The translations under genes were made by a program, and so were the position numbers. The notes beneath the pieces are model-generated. The model had not been told where the DNA came from, did not search any database, and saw only the letters and a program-made list of their open reading frames with translations. DNA of 64,000 nucleotides. Origin: CAKVOD01 sp964606505 (GTDB lineage Bacteria; Bacillota; Clostridia; Christensenellales; UBA1242). Positions within the stretch are counted from its first letter, which is position 1. Each line of letters starts with the position of its first letter. Shown piece after piece: positions 18,288-30,800 of the stretch. The stretch covers positions 124,001-188,000 of the forward strand of contig CAZSGM010000002.1 in NCBI GenBank assembly GCA_964606505.1, in the 5' to 3' direction.

Positions 18288-19013
18288 TTAGCGTTTCCCG
18301 AACAAGAAGCGCACAAACAGGTAAGGTCCCTCAAATAGCGACGCTACGTAAGTAAAACCTGCCGCGCGCAAAAGGCGTTTGACCTCGCGCAACTCCTTGC
18401 CCTTAATGCCGACGTGCTTTTTAAGGAAAACCTTTGCGTTATGCGACGCGCCAAACTCAAGTGGGATAAGAAACACTTTCATAAGTATGGTAACTAGCAG
18501 CGCAAACAGTCCGACGTAAATCATAATTTCGCCAATAACATTGAGTTCAAACGGAATTATCCAAATAATTGTCCCCAAAATGACGAGGGGAAGGAACAAT
18601 CCCGAGAAAAACCTGTTCAATTTTTGCAAAAAGCAGCAAATCGCAAACAAAATGCTGTTGTTGTATCTCTGCATTGAGTGTCCAAACTCGTGTCCCGCAA
18701 TCGCAAGCGAAGCAACGCTTGTGCCGTAAAATATGTCCTCTTTTAATATGATGCGGTCGTTTGCGTAGTCGTAGCAGTCCTCGGTTTTTTCGCCTGCCAA
18801 ATATATTTTCGTACGTTGATTAAATTTTTTAATCCCCCACGCAATAACTTCGTAGGTGTACGCGTTGGTTGAGTTCTCAACCCTTATTAGCCGCTCTTTT
18901 GTGCGGTAAAAAATGCCGTGCGCCGTTGCTGCGATGATTATTCCGACCGTAAATATGCCAATTACTATCAAACTGATAATAAACAGCGGGTCATTAACTA
19001 AATCTTCAAACAT
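18288..19013 (-). CDS. Second YugP-like membrane zinc metallopeptidase, diverged
   Basis: 241 residues, same fold and length as the neighbouring YugP-like protein: N-terminal membrane segment, HEFGH at residues 108-112 (SLAIAGHEFGHSMQ), two central hydrophobic segments and a C-terminal YVASLFEGPYLF region. The LTDHYxPxxK signature of the family is replaced by EDCYDYANDRIILKEDIFYG, so it is a diverged paralogue with an intact catalytic motif. The 264-base gap and a TATAAT on the minus strand just upstream of the first gene suggest separate transcription rather than one operon. Confidence 0.88.
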   Translation of the reverse strand: MFEDLVNDPLFIISLIVIGIFTVGIIIAATAHGIFYRTKERLIRVENSTNAYTYEVIAWGIKKFNQRTKIYLAGEKTEDCYDYANDRIILKEDIFYGTSVASLAIAGHEFGHSMQRYNNSILFAICCFLQKLNRFFSGLFLPLVILGTIIWIIPFELNVIGEIMIYVGLFALLVTILMKVFLIPLEFGASHNAKVFLKKHVGIKGKELREVKRLLRAAGFTYVASLFEGPYLFVRFLFGKR

Positions 19014-19458
19014 AATACTCCATCTCTTATATTATAACAAAAAAGTTGTTTAATAGCAAATATTTATATAAAAAACCTCGTAAATGTGCAAAATTTTGTG
19101 TTTTTTAGTATTTTTTTACCATTTGCTTGCTTGTTGACAATTTTTTAGTCGCGCTTGTTTATTAGTTTATAAGGTTTCACTCTCATTGCGTTTTCAAGTT
19201 GCGCGCGCGTTGCATTTTTAAGCCGCATACTCATTACGTTTGCAAAAGCTAGCGTTCATTGTGCTTTCAAAGTTGCGCACGCGTTTTTTCTAATGTTGTG
19301 CTCGCGTTGTTTTTTAGACTATGAGTTCTTGCATTTTTTTAAAGTAGTCTATTTATCAAGGAGAATTTTTGCAAAATTTGAAAAACTTAGCAAGTTGCAA
19401 TAAAATTTCTGCCTGTCATAATGGAATTAAAGAAAACATATATTTTAAAGAGGTTTAT
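19014..19458. other. Divergent intergenic region with degenerate repeats
   Basis: Between divergent genes. From about 19180 to 19300 similar phrases recur: TCATTGCGTTTTCAAGTTGC, TCATTACGTTTGCAAAAG and TCATTGTGCTTTCAAAGTTG, each followed by GCGC-rich words. The repeats are too degenerate to call an array. AAGGAGAATTTTTG at 19358-19371 looks like a ribosome binding site with a TTG start (19369), in frame with the next gene. Confidence 0.45.
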
Positions 19459-20460
19459 ATGAAAACTATAATAATTCGCGCGCAGTTTGAGTGTTTAGTA
19501 CAAAAAGACGGGCAGACGCTGGGGCTAATTGAGAGTGAGGAGCAGCAACTAAAGGTTGCGGGCGGTAGTAGTTTTGTGCTGACTTTTTTTCCACTTAATA
19601 ACTTTGAGAGTTTGCCGTACTCGTGCAAGGTGAGTGTTGAGGAGGGCGAAGTTTTGGTAAGCGCAAAATGTTGTGTGGTGATAAAACTCCCGTATGAGTG
19701 TTACGAGGTGGTGTTTTTCCCTTATTTAATTAAGCCGCTTGAGAGGATGGTGGAGGTTAGCAAGGTTGTCAGTTCGCAGTATTCAAATTTTGATGTGCGC
19801 ATTGAGCGGGACGGCGGGGCGCAGAATGTTAGACAGACGCTCGAGATTTATGAGAAGGGCAGCAGGGTTTTTAACTATAAACTCGGTAGCGTCGTTGAAA
19901 ATTGCGAGATAACGAGCAGGTTTATCGGCGACGCGTTTGTTATTGTCGTAAGCGGCAGCGTTGAAGATTACGAGTACGCGCTGTTTGTTGTCGCGAACGG
20001 GGGCAAAATCGAGGAAACGCTTGAGTTGCTGTGCCACAAAATTGAAGTGGGGCAAAGCGACATTAAAACGCTTACAAAGTGTTTTGACATCAACAAACAC
20101 GGTAAGGTTAGCGTTTACTCGGTGGAAAAATCAAAGTTTACAAAGAAAGATGAGTATCTGGTTAATATTCGCGAGAATGTTAAAATTGTTCCTGCGGTGG
20201 TGCCGTTTGCGTTCTTTGAAAGTTTAAAACTTGGCGACGTCAAACTTGCGCGCTCCTATTTGTCAGACTCCCTTAATGGCGGTATAGACGACGCACACCT
20301 AAAAGCATACTTCGGCGACTTTGTCGACATACGCCAAAACAACATAAACGACTCAAAAGCGGTCATTTTAATTTATAAAAATGGTAACAATTTTTGTGGG
20401 AAGCTTTGCAAAATTACTATGGCGGGGGATAAGATTGACAACTTTGATTTGTTCGACTAA
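19459..20460 (+). CDS. Hypothetical protein, mostly beta
   Basis: 333 residues from ATG 19459 (weak AGAGG site). An in-frame TTG at 19369 with an excellent AAGGAG site would add 30 residues (rich in Asn/Cys, unlike the body), so the start is genuinely uncertain. No signal peptide, no membrane segment, no motif I recognise. The sequence alternates hydrophobic and polar residues (TIIIRAQFECLV, YEYALFVVANGG), suggesting beta structure; the C-terminal 60 residues (LARSYLSDSLNGG) resemble a separate helical segment. The next gene, in the same direction, has its own TATAAT box. Confidence 0.65.
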   Translation: MKTIIIRAQFECLVQKDGQTLGLIESEEQQLKVAGGSSFVLTFFPLNNFESLPYSCKVSVEEGEVLVSAKCCVVIKLPYECYEVVFFPYLIKPLERMVEVSKVVSSQYSNFDVRIERDGGAQNVRQTLEIYEKGSRVFNYKLGSVVENCEITSRFIGDAFVIVVSGSVEDYEYALFVVANGGKIEETLELLCHKIEVGQSDIKTLTKCFDINKHGKVSVYSVEKSKFTKKDEYLVNIRENVKIVPAVVPFAFFESLKLGDVKLARSYLSDSLNGGIDDAHLKAYFGDFVDIRQNNINDSKAVILIYKNGNNFCGKLCKITMAGDKIDNFDLFD

Positions 20461-20531
20461 CATGTAACTTTTCGCTTATTATAATGTATATATAGTTGTT
20501 TAATGGCAATAATCACCCAAGAGGTGAAATT

Positions 20532-21647
20532 ATGATAGACGACAAAAACGACCGTATGCAAAAGCGCGTAGCCGAACTTTTTGAGTACGTGCAAAAGACA
20601 GATAAAGCAAACATCCCGAGGCTAAAGGCGTTCACAAACTTTGCAAATAAACACAACCTAAAGTGCGAAACAATCCGCAACTTGTATTACACTTCTGTCA
20701 AGCAATATAAGTTAAACAACCTCTTTAAAATCGGCAAGTGCAACCACTTTGAAGAGGATGAATTAAAACAAATTTTGCAGCGTCTTGTGCAAGAAATAAA
20801 CAAAACGAACTCTGTAAGAAAGGCGTGCTACAACCTAAGTAACGGCGACGCAAAACTAATGTTGCGCCTCCAAAATAAATATAGAAGCGTGTTAAAAAAC
20901 GAGCCACAACTACTAATTGAAATGGGGCTAAAATGCGACGAAAAAACTTCTAACAAAAGCGAAAAATCAGCAAATTATAACGCAAAAATTGACATAGAAA
21001 AAACGTCAAAAAATCTCGCAAAATTTCTCGATGAAAACAGTTTGCAAAATACGAAAAAGCACATTATAAGTGCTAAAAATGATAGCATACCTGCAAAAAC
21101 AAGCAGTATACCTGCAAATTTTGCCAATTTTACAACCAATTGTGAAGTTAGTAAAAAATGCTCAAAAAATGAGGAAAATAATAACAAAAAAACAAACAAA
21201 AACATTAATATTTTTTCAAATATTTCTTGCGGAATTCCAAATGAAAATAATGTGAGCGAAGGAAAAGTTTTGCGTATGCCAAAATCGCAAACACTTTCAG
21301 ATTCCGACATTAACAATTTGTTTATGGGACTTGTAAAAATGGTGAAGCGCAACGCACTTGAAGCCGCGCCGCAAAACCTAAAAATGGAGTGCGAACTTGC
21401 AAACTCCAATTTGCAGCAAACGATTGCAAGACTCGGCGCCAGCACTCGAAAACTTGAAATCATAAAAAACGAAAACCAAGCCCTCAAGAAAAAACTGGAC
21501 GAGTCGCAAAAATTACTCGAAGCAACTCGAAGTGAGTTTGTTGACCTAATTAACAGGATTGATAAAACGGGGCACATCGGGCAGTTGAAAGATTTTTTGA
21601 AAAAATACAAATCGCGGGAGAGTTCCATCCAAACTTACGATAACTAA
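20532..21647 (+). CDS. Hypothetical protein with HTH-like N terminus, disordered linker and coiled coil
   Basis: 371 residues from ATG 20532 (AAGAGGTGAAATT site; an earlier in-frame TTG at 20496 is less likely). Residues 1-130 are helical and basic, with LKAFTNFANKHNLKCETIRNLYY reading like a Myb/RsfA-type DNA-binding helix pair; this is a weak pattern impression. Residues 140-250 are low-complexity (Asn/Lys/Ser) and contain the AKNDSIP-AKTSSIP repeat. Residues 285-360 form a coiled coil (NLQQTIARLGASTRKLEIIKNENQALKKKLDESQKLL). Possibly a DNA-associated regulator; function unknown. A TATAAT at 20480-20485 may be its promoter. Confidence 0.65.
   Translation: MIDDKNDRMQKRVAELFEYVQKTDKANIPRLKAFTNFANKHNLKCETIRNLYYTSVKQYKLNNLFKIGKCNHFEEDELKQILQRLVQEINKTNSVRKACYNLSNGDAKLMLRLQNKYRSVLKNEPQLLIEMGLKCDEKTSNKSEKSANYNAKIDIEKTSKNLAKFLDENSLQNTKKHIISAKNDSIPAKTSSIPANFANFTTNCEVSKKCSKNEENNNKKTNKNINIFSNISCGIPNENNVSEGKVLRMPKSQTLSDSDINNLFMGLVKMVKRNALEAAPQNLKMECELANSNLQQTIARLGASTRKLEIIKNENQALKKKLDESQKLLEATRSEFVDLINRIDKTGHIGQLKDFLKKYKSRESSIQTYDN
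21072..21113 (+). repeat. Two 21-nt units encoding AKNDSIP-AKTSSIP
   Basis: Adjacent units start GCTAAAAATGATAGC and GCAAAAACAAGCAGT and both end in ATACCT. They match the units at 37358-37399 and more loosely at 2593-2634. Confidence 0.65.
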
Positions 21648-21690
21648 CTTTAGGTGGACACGCTTTAACTAAATAAAGAAAACTTACGCA

Positions 21691-21714
21691 GGCAACCCCA
21701 CGGGGTGCCTTTTT
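21691..21714 (+). terminator. Rho-independent terminator
   Basis: GGCAACCCC / GGGGTGCC stem with a very short loop, followed by TTTTTAG. Confidence 0.75.
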
Positions 21715-21764
21715 AGTTAGTAGTTTTTTTGCCAATGAAAAAGTCGCGCAGGGGGTCAATCTAA

Positions 21765-21794
21765 TTGACTTTATATGTCGAATTTTGGTAAACT
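21765..21794 (+). promoter_or_regulatory. Candidate promoter of the giant Fn3-like gene
   Basis: TTGACT, 18-base spacer, TAAACT; about 100 bases before the ATG. The -10 box is imperfect. Confidence 0.45.
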
Positions 21795-21895
21795 AAAGGA
21801 GTAATATAAAAATATTTATTTTTATAAGTTTTGGTTTACAATTAATAAATTTGCGCAAAATAAATTATCGTTTTGCCAAACTAAAGAGGTTAATT

Positions 21896-24800
21896 ATGAG
21901 CGAGATTGAATCAAGAGCAAAAATTGAAAAAAAGATAAAGGTGCGCGAGAGATGGTTGAAGTCTCTAAGCGTGGTGGCGTTGTTGATTTTGATTGCGGGT
22001 CTAGGGATTTTTATCTACTTGCAGACTTCGTATCAAACGCGTACGCAACTTGAAAATCCTGTAAATGTCAGAGTTGAAAAACTCGGCGATAGCGTTTATC
22101 TAAAATACGACAAGGTAAAAAACGCCGTCGCGTATCGCTACAGTGTTGACGGGAACGTAGTACAGGTTAGCGCGGACGACTTAGCGGTCGATATTTCCGC
22201 TTTAGTCGAAACGCCTAAAAAGTACGAAATTTCTGTTCAGGCGCTCGGCGGCGACAGCCACAAAAACAGCGACCCTGTTTTTGCCGAAGAGTTTGTTGTT
22301 ACCAAAACGCTCGCTCGCCCCGTTGTCGATATTGATAAATACGACTCAAAACTTGTTTGGGTCAGTGTCGACGGCGCGGATATGTACGAAATTACGACAA
22401 TAGTAAACGGCGACTTTTCTACCGCAACAACGGAAGTTGTCTCAATAAATGAATACGACATTAGCGACGTTGTCGTCGATTTCACAAAGGAATACTCTTT
22501 TACAGTTAAAGCAATCTCGGAAAATGAATACATAAACCAGTCGCCTGCATCCCTTTCAATAGGGCACAGCCTCAAGGGAAAACTCGCGACTCCAACAGAC
22601 CTCGCGTACGACTCAACAAACGGCAGTTTGCACTGGAGTGAGGTTGAGAACGCCGAAACGTACACAATCGTGTTAACGCACGGCAACCAAGGCTCAAAGG
22701 AGATTATCTCTAACCAAAACTTTTTCGTGTTTGAAGCCTCCGACATTCAAGACATCGGCGAGTACGAAGCCTATGTTTACGCAAACAACGTGAGCGAAAC
22801 AAACGAAGAAGAGGAAACAATCTGGTTCTTGGCTAGTGAAAAGTCAGAAACGGTTACATTCTCTGTTTACAAACAACTTGCAGCACCTAACCAATTGGGT
22901 TACCAAATGAACGGCGAACTCATTTGGTTTAGTTGGGCAAATGTTGAAAACGCCAAAAGTTATACAATAGAACTTGTTAACGCGGAAAATGTGGTTTATC
23001 ACCAAAAAATTACCTACGTTAACGAAATTAATCTTAGACGCGACCTAGCGAACGCAGTCGGCGGCAATTTTAGAGTGAGAATTCAAGCGAACGGCTACGG
23101 CTATTACACCTCAAGCGAATTCAGTGCGATTTTGGAACTCAACGCGTACGACCAGTTTGCGCCTGTCCGCAATATTGAGGTTTTGGAGAACGGAAAGTAT
23201 CTAACTTTTAGTGCCTCAAATCAAAACATTGGCGGAACCATCACTTTCGCCGCTCAAAACGGCTACACAGTCCTCATAACTAAAGAGGGCGGGGATGAAG
23301 TCTACAACAATGTCGTTTACGAAACGCTAATTGACACCTCGGCAATTTTTGTTGAACCAATTAACTACTCAATTTCAATAACCGTTAATGCGTACAGTTA
23401 CTTTACTGCGTCGCAATCACAAACGGCAAGTTATGCACACCAAATTGGTTTGGATGTGCCAACAAGCGTAGGGTTTGGAAAGGCAATGCACCTTGTCGGC
23501 GAAGATAACGAGCCATACTTAATTTTGCTTTTTGGGGTACAAGCAGAAGCTAGCGACGCTAGCGTTTGGTTAGATGGCGTTGACTACGAAAACGTTTTAA
23601 CGCAATACACCGATTTTATAGAACTTGTATTAGAGTCTGAAGAAGCAAAATTGTACAGTTTGAATGTTTCGGCTCTTTACAATCAATTATATGAGTACGA
23701 ACCGCTTGACGTGGCTAGAAAGTACTCTGCGAAGGTTAAAGCGATTGGGAACGCGCCTGTCGGCAGCAGCGTCGCAGGTTACAAAGATAGTAAGTATAGC
23801 AACGTCGCAATGCACGAAAACAAAATAAAACTTGCCGCGCCAACTGTCGTGCAAGTCGACAACAGCGATGAAGAAAGCGTTTTGCTTTATTTCACACGTT
23901 CGGAAAACGCAACAAGTTACCAAATCAGCATCACAAGTGTCATTAGCGGCGAAACCAGTATTACAACGTCAAGGCTCACAACGTGCGACATCTACGACAT
24001 TATTTCGGCAGGGGACAACACAATTACCGTTACCGCGCTCGGGTCGGGCTATTACGAAAACTCCGAGCCAAGCGAAGTCTTTGAGTACACCTACACGCCA
24101 ATTTTGAAAGCGCCCAAAGACGTGAGCGTAACCGAAAATATGGTTGAGGGCACAACGCATTATTATGCTGAGTTTACAACGACGCGTTTTGCAGAATATT
24201 ACAAGGTCGATATTAGAAAAACGCACGAGTTAACTGTGGTTGACGGCGTAAAACAGGTTGTTGAGCTTTCGACTTCGACATTTGAAACGCTTTCTCAGAA
24301 CTTTACTAAAGGGGCAATCAGAACGCAGTGCGACATAACAAACTTCCTAATCACAAATGGACACGGCAAGTATGAGATAAGAGTGCGCGCAGTGTTGACG
24401 CAGCCTGAGGTTACGGAAACTCCGCTAGTCTACTCCGATTACTCAAATGTGGCAGTGTACAGTTACTTTGATAAACAACCTGCACCAACAAACCTGCAGT
24501 TTGACCTGGACACTAATATTTTAACATTCACAGATGTTGAAACCGCAAACAATGGTTACATCGTAAAAATTAGTCTAATTCAAGGCGAAACTGTCTTGTC
24601 AAACGAGATTATCGCGACAACTAACTCTGTTGACTTGACAAACAATATCGCGGGCTTTGGCGGCGTTGGGAACTTCGAGATAACCGCAATGACGCGTAAG
24701 GTTGACGAGCTGTTTTTGAGCAACTCCGACTGGGCGACGCCTGCAGTGAGTGTTGCAATTAGGGCAAAACTTAGCGACCCTGCTAACTTCAAGTACAACG

Positions 24801-27800
24801 AGGACTTGCAAGAAGTTTCGTGGTCAAGCGACGTTAGAATGGAGTACGAACACTTAAAACTGACGTTCACAAACCAATACACAACCAACCTAGTGCTTGC
24901 TGAAATTGTTGACCAATCATTTAGTTTGAGCGCAGTCAATATTAGGAATTATCTCAGACAATACGGCGATGGGTTCTACAAGTTTGAAGTCCAAAGTTTC
25001 TCGACAAGAGATATGGTCGACCCGTCCGAACGTGTTACATATACCTACACAAAATATGTGGAACTTGACTCGCCAGTGCTAATCTCCGTTAGCGACGTAA
25101 ATAATAGGGTGGAGGCGAAGTTTGCGACAATAGCAAACGCAAAATCTTACGCAATCATCGCCAAATTGCCGACGCAAACCACGTGGGCAAAAATCAAAAC
25201 AGGTATACCTGACGGCGGACAAGCAAACATAACAGTTGATATTAAGGCAAACCTTGCGGCGTTGTTCGGGGCAAACAAGTACGACATCGCGGTTGTTGCC
25301 GAAGCGTACGACTACTTCCTTGAAAGTGAGCCAAGTAACAGCCTCCAGTTTGAGTTGTGGCTCAACTTCTCTGCGCCGGAAAATTTGAGGGGCGAGGAGA
25401 TTGACGGCGTCTATTACCTAGTTTGGGACGCAGTTACTTATGCCGAAACTTACTCATTCGCGCTCGACAACGCACTTGTTGAGCCAAATGTTACTCAAAC
25501 GCGTTACGATTTGACGGACATTATCGGCGACCAAACGACGGGTAGGTTCTTGCTCGGAGTAAGAGTTAACGCAACAGGTTACTATTATGCAAGCGCGTAC
25601 ACAACGTTTGATTTTTACCTTGAAAACAAAATCGCCGCACCTACACTCACTTATGATAGTGAAACGCACATTTTGTTGATAGATGGGCAGGGTGTTGGTG
25701 TAGGTTACGAAATTTCAATTGATTACTACGAGGATGAAGCAACATTTGAAAGCGGCACACCTACAGGCAACACAACGGTAAGCGACGTGCAAGCAACGCG
25801 CATTGACTTAACAACCTCAATGAGGATTGCAGGGCTTGGCATATATGTCATTAAAGCGCGCGAGGTTGGCGACGACCTGTATTGGCGTACTTCCGATTGG
25901 TCAAGCGACACAATTGCGTATTACACTGTTAAACTTGATTCATTGTTGATGATGAACGTCGATAAGGTTAACAACGGTGGGCAACTTGACAATTATATGA
26001 AAATTACAAAACCTGAAGATGCTATTTATGAAAACGCGCTTGTCAGATACGATTTTTATGAAATTGACAGCATCGACGCAGACATCGAAGAGGGGCAAAT
26101 CCCAAGCGTTACAGTCTATAACGTAAGCACAGACTTTTTGATTGAGGGGCTTGAAAACGCAAAATACTACAAGGTTACCGCAACAGTTTTGGGTGCGTTT
26201 AACGAACTAAACGCTTACAACGCCCATCTGAGTGGCTCAGCACTGACTCAAGCAGTCGTCGATTTGGCATATTACACCAATTCAGAGCCTACGTCAATTA
26301 ACATTTCCACGTTTGGTAACCAACTTTCTGCTCCGACAATTACAAACGTAACAATGACAGCAGAAAACAAACTACAAATAACATTCAACAAAGTACTAAA
26401 TGCAAACAATTATGACTTGAAAGTTGTTAGACAAAGCCAGTCAGTAACAATCTATGACAAACTTATCAACGAAGAAAACACCGACGCGTATTTTACCGCA
26501 GATTCAATTGTTGTAACAATACCTGTCTTGGTTTCAGGCTTCAGCGACAAGTTCGACATCTACGATATTAAAGTGTGTGCAAACGAAGTTTTGAACGAAA
26601 GCGGCGAAGTTGCGTACGCAAAATCCCCGTACGCAAACTTTGCGTTTGAACACACCGTGGCGCTCACTGCTCCAGTTGTTGGGTTTACAAAACAAGCAGA
26701 TGGCACGCTAAGAATTCAAGTGCAAAACATTGAGTTTGCGACGGGTTACGAACTTGAACTAGCAATAAACGGGTTCACTCAAACTTACAACTTAGGCGTA
26801 GAGGGTTATACAATCCTTAGCGGCACGCAGTACGGGTCTTACAAGGCGCGCGCGAAAGCAATCGGCGATGAGTACCACAAAGATTCTGAGTGGAGTGCGT
26901 ACTATGATTACGTCAACTCGCTTGAACTTAGCGGCGTGCAAGCGGTCGTTATTATCGACAACGCGACAGATTCTTCGCCTGCTACGCGTATTTACGCGCA
27001 ATGGGATGAGGTTGTAGGTGCAAAAGTTTACGGCGTAAAAATTCAAAAAGACGGCGCAAATTTATATGAAACAACCACCAATAAAACCTATTACGACTTG
27101 ATTTCATTGTTTAGAGAAAATGGCTATGGCGTCTACACGGTTTGGGTTAAAACAAACGGCGACGGCGCATATATCGCAGGTGAAAGCGACTACACAAAAT
27201 ACGACACATATAAGTACAAAGGTCAGTTTGAAATCCCAATCGGCTTTGAAGTTTATTACGATTACAACATCGAAGTTTACCCAACAACGCTCAAGTATTT
27301 TGCTAAATTTGGCGAAATTAGCGGTGCAAAACAATTTGTTGTTACAATCTACAACGGCGATACGGAAAGGACTGTCGCAAAAACAATCACTTTGCAAGCA
27401 AGCGACCTAACAATCGAAAACGGCAATATGATTGCAAATTTAACCGACGAGTTAAAACAACTTAACGGCGGCGTCTACTTCGCGTCAATTCAGGTTGCCG
27501 AAACCAGCCAAAACTTGGCGAGCGGGGTTAGTGAGATGGTCGAGTTTGTAAACTACCACATTCACGAAAACCCAAGCCTCTACGTTTCGCAAGTCGGCGA
27601 TACTCCGTTTGTTAGAGTAAGCTTTGATGAAGTCGATAACGTTGATAGTTATTCAATGTTCATTAACGGCGCGCGTTATGATGAAAACGGCGAAACATTT
27701 ACCTATCCGTCAGGCGGGTACATTGATGTAAGTGCTAAATTCTTAAACATTGGAAGCACAAACGTATTTGTGGTGAAACTCGCAGGAGACCGCGCAGATT

Positions 27801-30800
27801 TCTATCTCGACACGTTCTATTCAGCAAATATGGGCGCATTCACATTTACATTGCAAAAAGTTGAGGATATTAATATCACTCAAGACAGCCTAATCCAAAT
27901 TCCTGATGCGACAACTTATAATGTTTGGTTAACATTTACTCAAGTGGACTTTGCGACGGGTTACCAACTTTGGGTCGACGACGAAAAGGTCGCAGACCTA
28001 GAGGTAGGGCAGGAAAGATACAATGTTTCTGCAATATTCAAAAATAGAATGCCAAAAGACAACTACAAAATCCAACTTGTGGCAGTTGCAGGCGAAAATG
28101 GTTTGCAAAACAGCGAAGCAAGTGAGTATACCTTTGACTACACCTTGCAATTCTCAGCGCCAACGCAACTTGATGTTGCAACCGCAACCGCGGCAATCGC
28201 GACGTGGAACGCTCCTGCAAACTTGACAGCATTGAGCGCACTTGCTAGCCGAAATAGCGTTACGCTCGCTCAACAACAATACACAATCGTCGTTTACTAC
28301 ATCGGAGTTAACGGCGAAGTAAAAGTTTTTGAGAAAACCGACGTTACGGACCGCAATTTTGACGTAAGCGAGTATGTCGAAGAGGCAGGCGAGTATAGGA
28401 TTGAAGTTTACGCCAGCGCAAACGGCGCGTTCGACAAGTCTGCTACTTGCGCAAGCACAACTTATCATAAATATGTTAAACTTGACGCCGTTCAAAACGT
28501 AAGTATTTACAAAGACGGCGATAAGGTAAGGTTGAGTTTTGATAAAGTTACCGAATTTGGTTACGCAAACGCAAGACAAAACCTGTACTACCAAATCTAT
28601 CTCAATGGCGGCAGCATATTGAGAGTTGGACACAGTTCTTCAACAATGGGAATTGACATAACTCAATACTTGTGGGGCGGCGACAACAACATCTACATTA
28701 TCACAAAGGATGAGGACGAAAGCCACTATATCCAAAGCGATAATTCCGCTGTTGCAAGTTACAACTTTACAACTGTGTTCACGGCGATTTTCAACGCGCG
28801 CATCCACAACAACGACGCACAAAACAAGCAGTTGTTCCGCTTTGACTCGTTTAAAGTTAACGGTATGACCGAGGACGAAATCTTGGATTTGACGTACACG
28901 TTGAGTTTCTACAACGCGCTCACAGGCGATACGCTAATTTCTTCAAGAAACGACTACCTTGCGACAAAACTTGACTCCGACACGTTTGAAATCGACGTTA
29001 CAAGTGTCATTAACAATCAACCGGGGGTCTACAAAATCGTTGCAAAGATTAACGGCTACAACAAAACATTTACAGTCAATGGCACTACAACAAACTTTGT
29101 AATGGGGGACAGCCCTGAAACAACAATCCAGTACAGCCACAAGTTGCGCGCGGAAACGCTCGACTTGAGCCTGCTTGTCATCGACACCGAGGGCAAGGAA
29201 CGCGTTAACAACGAGGGCTTGGAAATGCAAGAAATGTGGCTGAGTTTCGACGTTAAGTTTACTGAAGAGTACGTCGCACAAGCGGACAAACTAGATTTTG
29301 TGCTGCTTATCAACCAACGCGAGTACACGCTATCTGTTCCTTACGGCGCCGCACTTGTCGACACAACAGTTTCCGCTACTGGGTATATGACAGGGGGGAC
29401 GGCAACGGTAAGCGTTTCAACAAACGTCAAAATTTTGCAACGCATAGAGAGCGGCAAAAAGATAACAACGCTCAGTTTCTCGCTCATTGAATTGTTGCAA
29501 GCGGACGGCTTCAATATATATATGACGGGAGCAATCAGCATTAAGGCAAAATCTGCCGAACAGGGATACTATCTTGAGTCTGCATATCAAATTAACTACC
29601 TAAAATATGACTATTACTTAAGATATATGACGCCTACAGGTCTTGAACTTGTAACGCGCGACGACGGCTTGCACTACATTAAGTGGGACGAGCCAATACA
29701 CCCACACATTAATGATTACTACAGCATTATAGACGCATATAACGTAACAATCATTTCTCAAGGTGTTGTCGGCGAAACAGGCGTCGTAACCGACCCTAAC
29801 AGTACGCTCGGCGGGAAACATACTCAAGACTTTATACCTGACGAGATTATCGCCGATGACGGTTACCTATATTATAATGTTGAAGAAAAACTATTTGCAG
29901 GACATAACAAAATCAGTTTGAAGTGCAACGCTTCGCCAAGCAGATTTTATTATGAGTCAGGCACAGTTACTATTGAAAAACAACCATACAACAAAAAAAT
30001 CAAAACCCCAATCTTTGCAGTACAAGACCTGCCAATAAACTTGACGGGCGGCGACACGGCGAGAAAGGGTGTAGAAATTATTATCACTAACGTTGATAAT
30101 GTTGTCGACTATGACGACGAACTCAGAAAGGTTGTTAACTACAACCAAAGCGCAATCTACCGCCTAACAATTACCAGTAACTCTGAGTGCAAGGCAGACG
30201 CGCCTAACCCAACGCAGTCAACTTACTTAAGTTACAGCGTGGACTTCAAGGTTGGCAAAAGCGGAATTTATCAGTTTATAGCAGGCGACTCAATTTACAA
30301 TAGGGTTTCGTACGCTTATAGTGATAATAAGGGCAAACTACACATAACGTGGCAGTTCGCCGAACCAGCGTTGTACACCTACACCGTGCAAGCGCTTGGT
30401 AACACCAGCAACTACACACTCGACAGCGACGTTGCCACGCTCACGCACGCAACAACTTACAACGCGCCTGCGCTCGCAATGTCGGTTTCAGTGTACAAAA
30501 ACGATAACGGCGTCGACAAGGCTCGTACCGCGCTTGAAACAATGCGTATGAGCAAAATTGTTATCAACTGGCAAACTGAGTTGAGCAAGTTCTACAACGC
30601 AGAATACCAACTCGACATTGTCGGGATGTTCAACAGCGGCAGCTCGCTCGTTATCCCTTCAATAATCATTAAAAACGCAACCTCAATAACATTTAGCGAA
30701 ACCGAAAACGTCGAAATTTTTGAGCAAATTAAGAAACGTCCTGCGAACTACGAGTTTAGGCTCAAGAGCCTTAAAAAGTCCGCACCTCTAGGCGACGGCT

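Noticed and set aside
25200..25211. Perfect 12-bp palindrome CAGGTATACCTG inside the Fn3-like giant gene
   Set aside because: A single copy within coding sequence; related GTATACC words elsewhere in the window are not spaced or placed like operators, so chance is sufficient.
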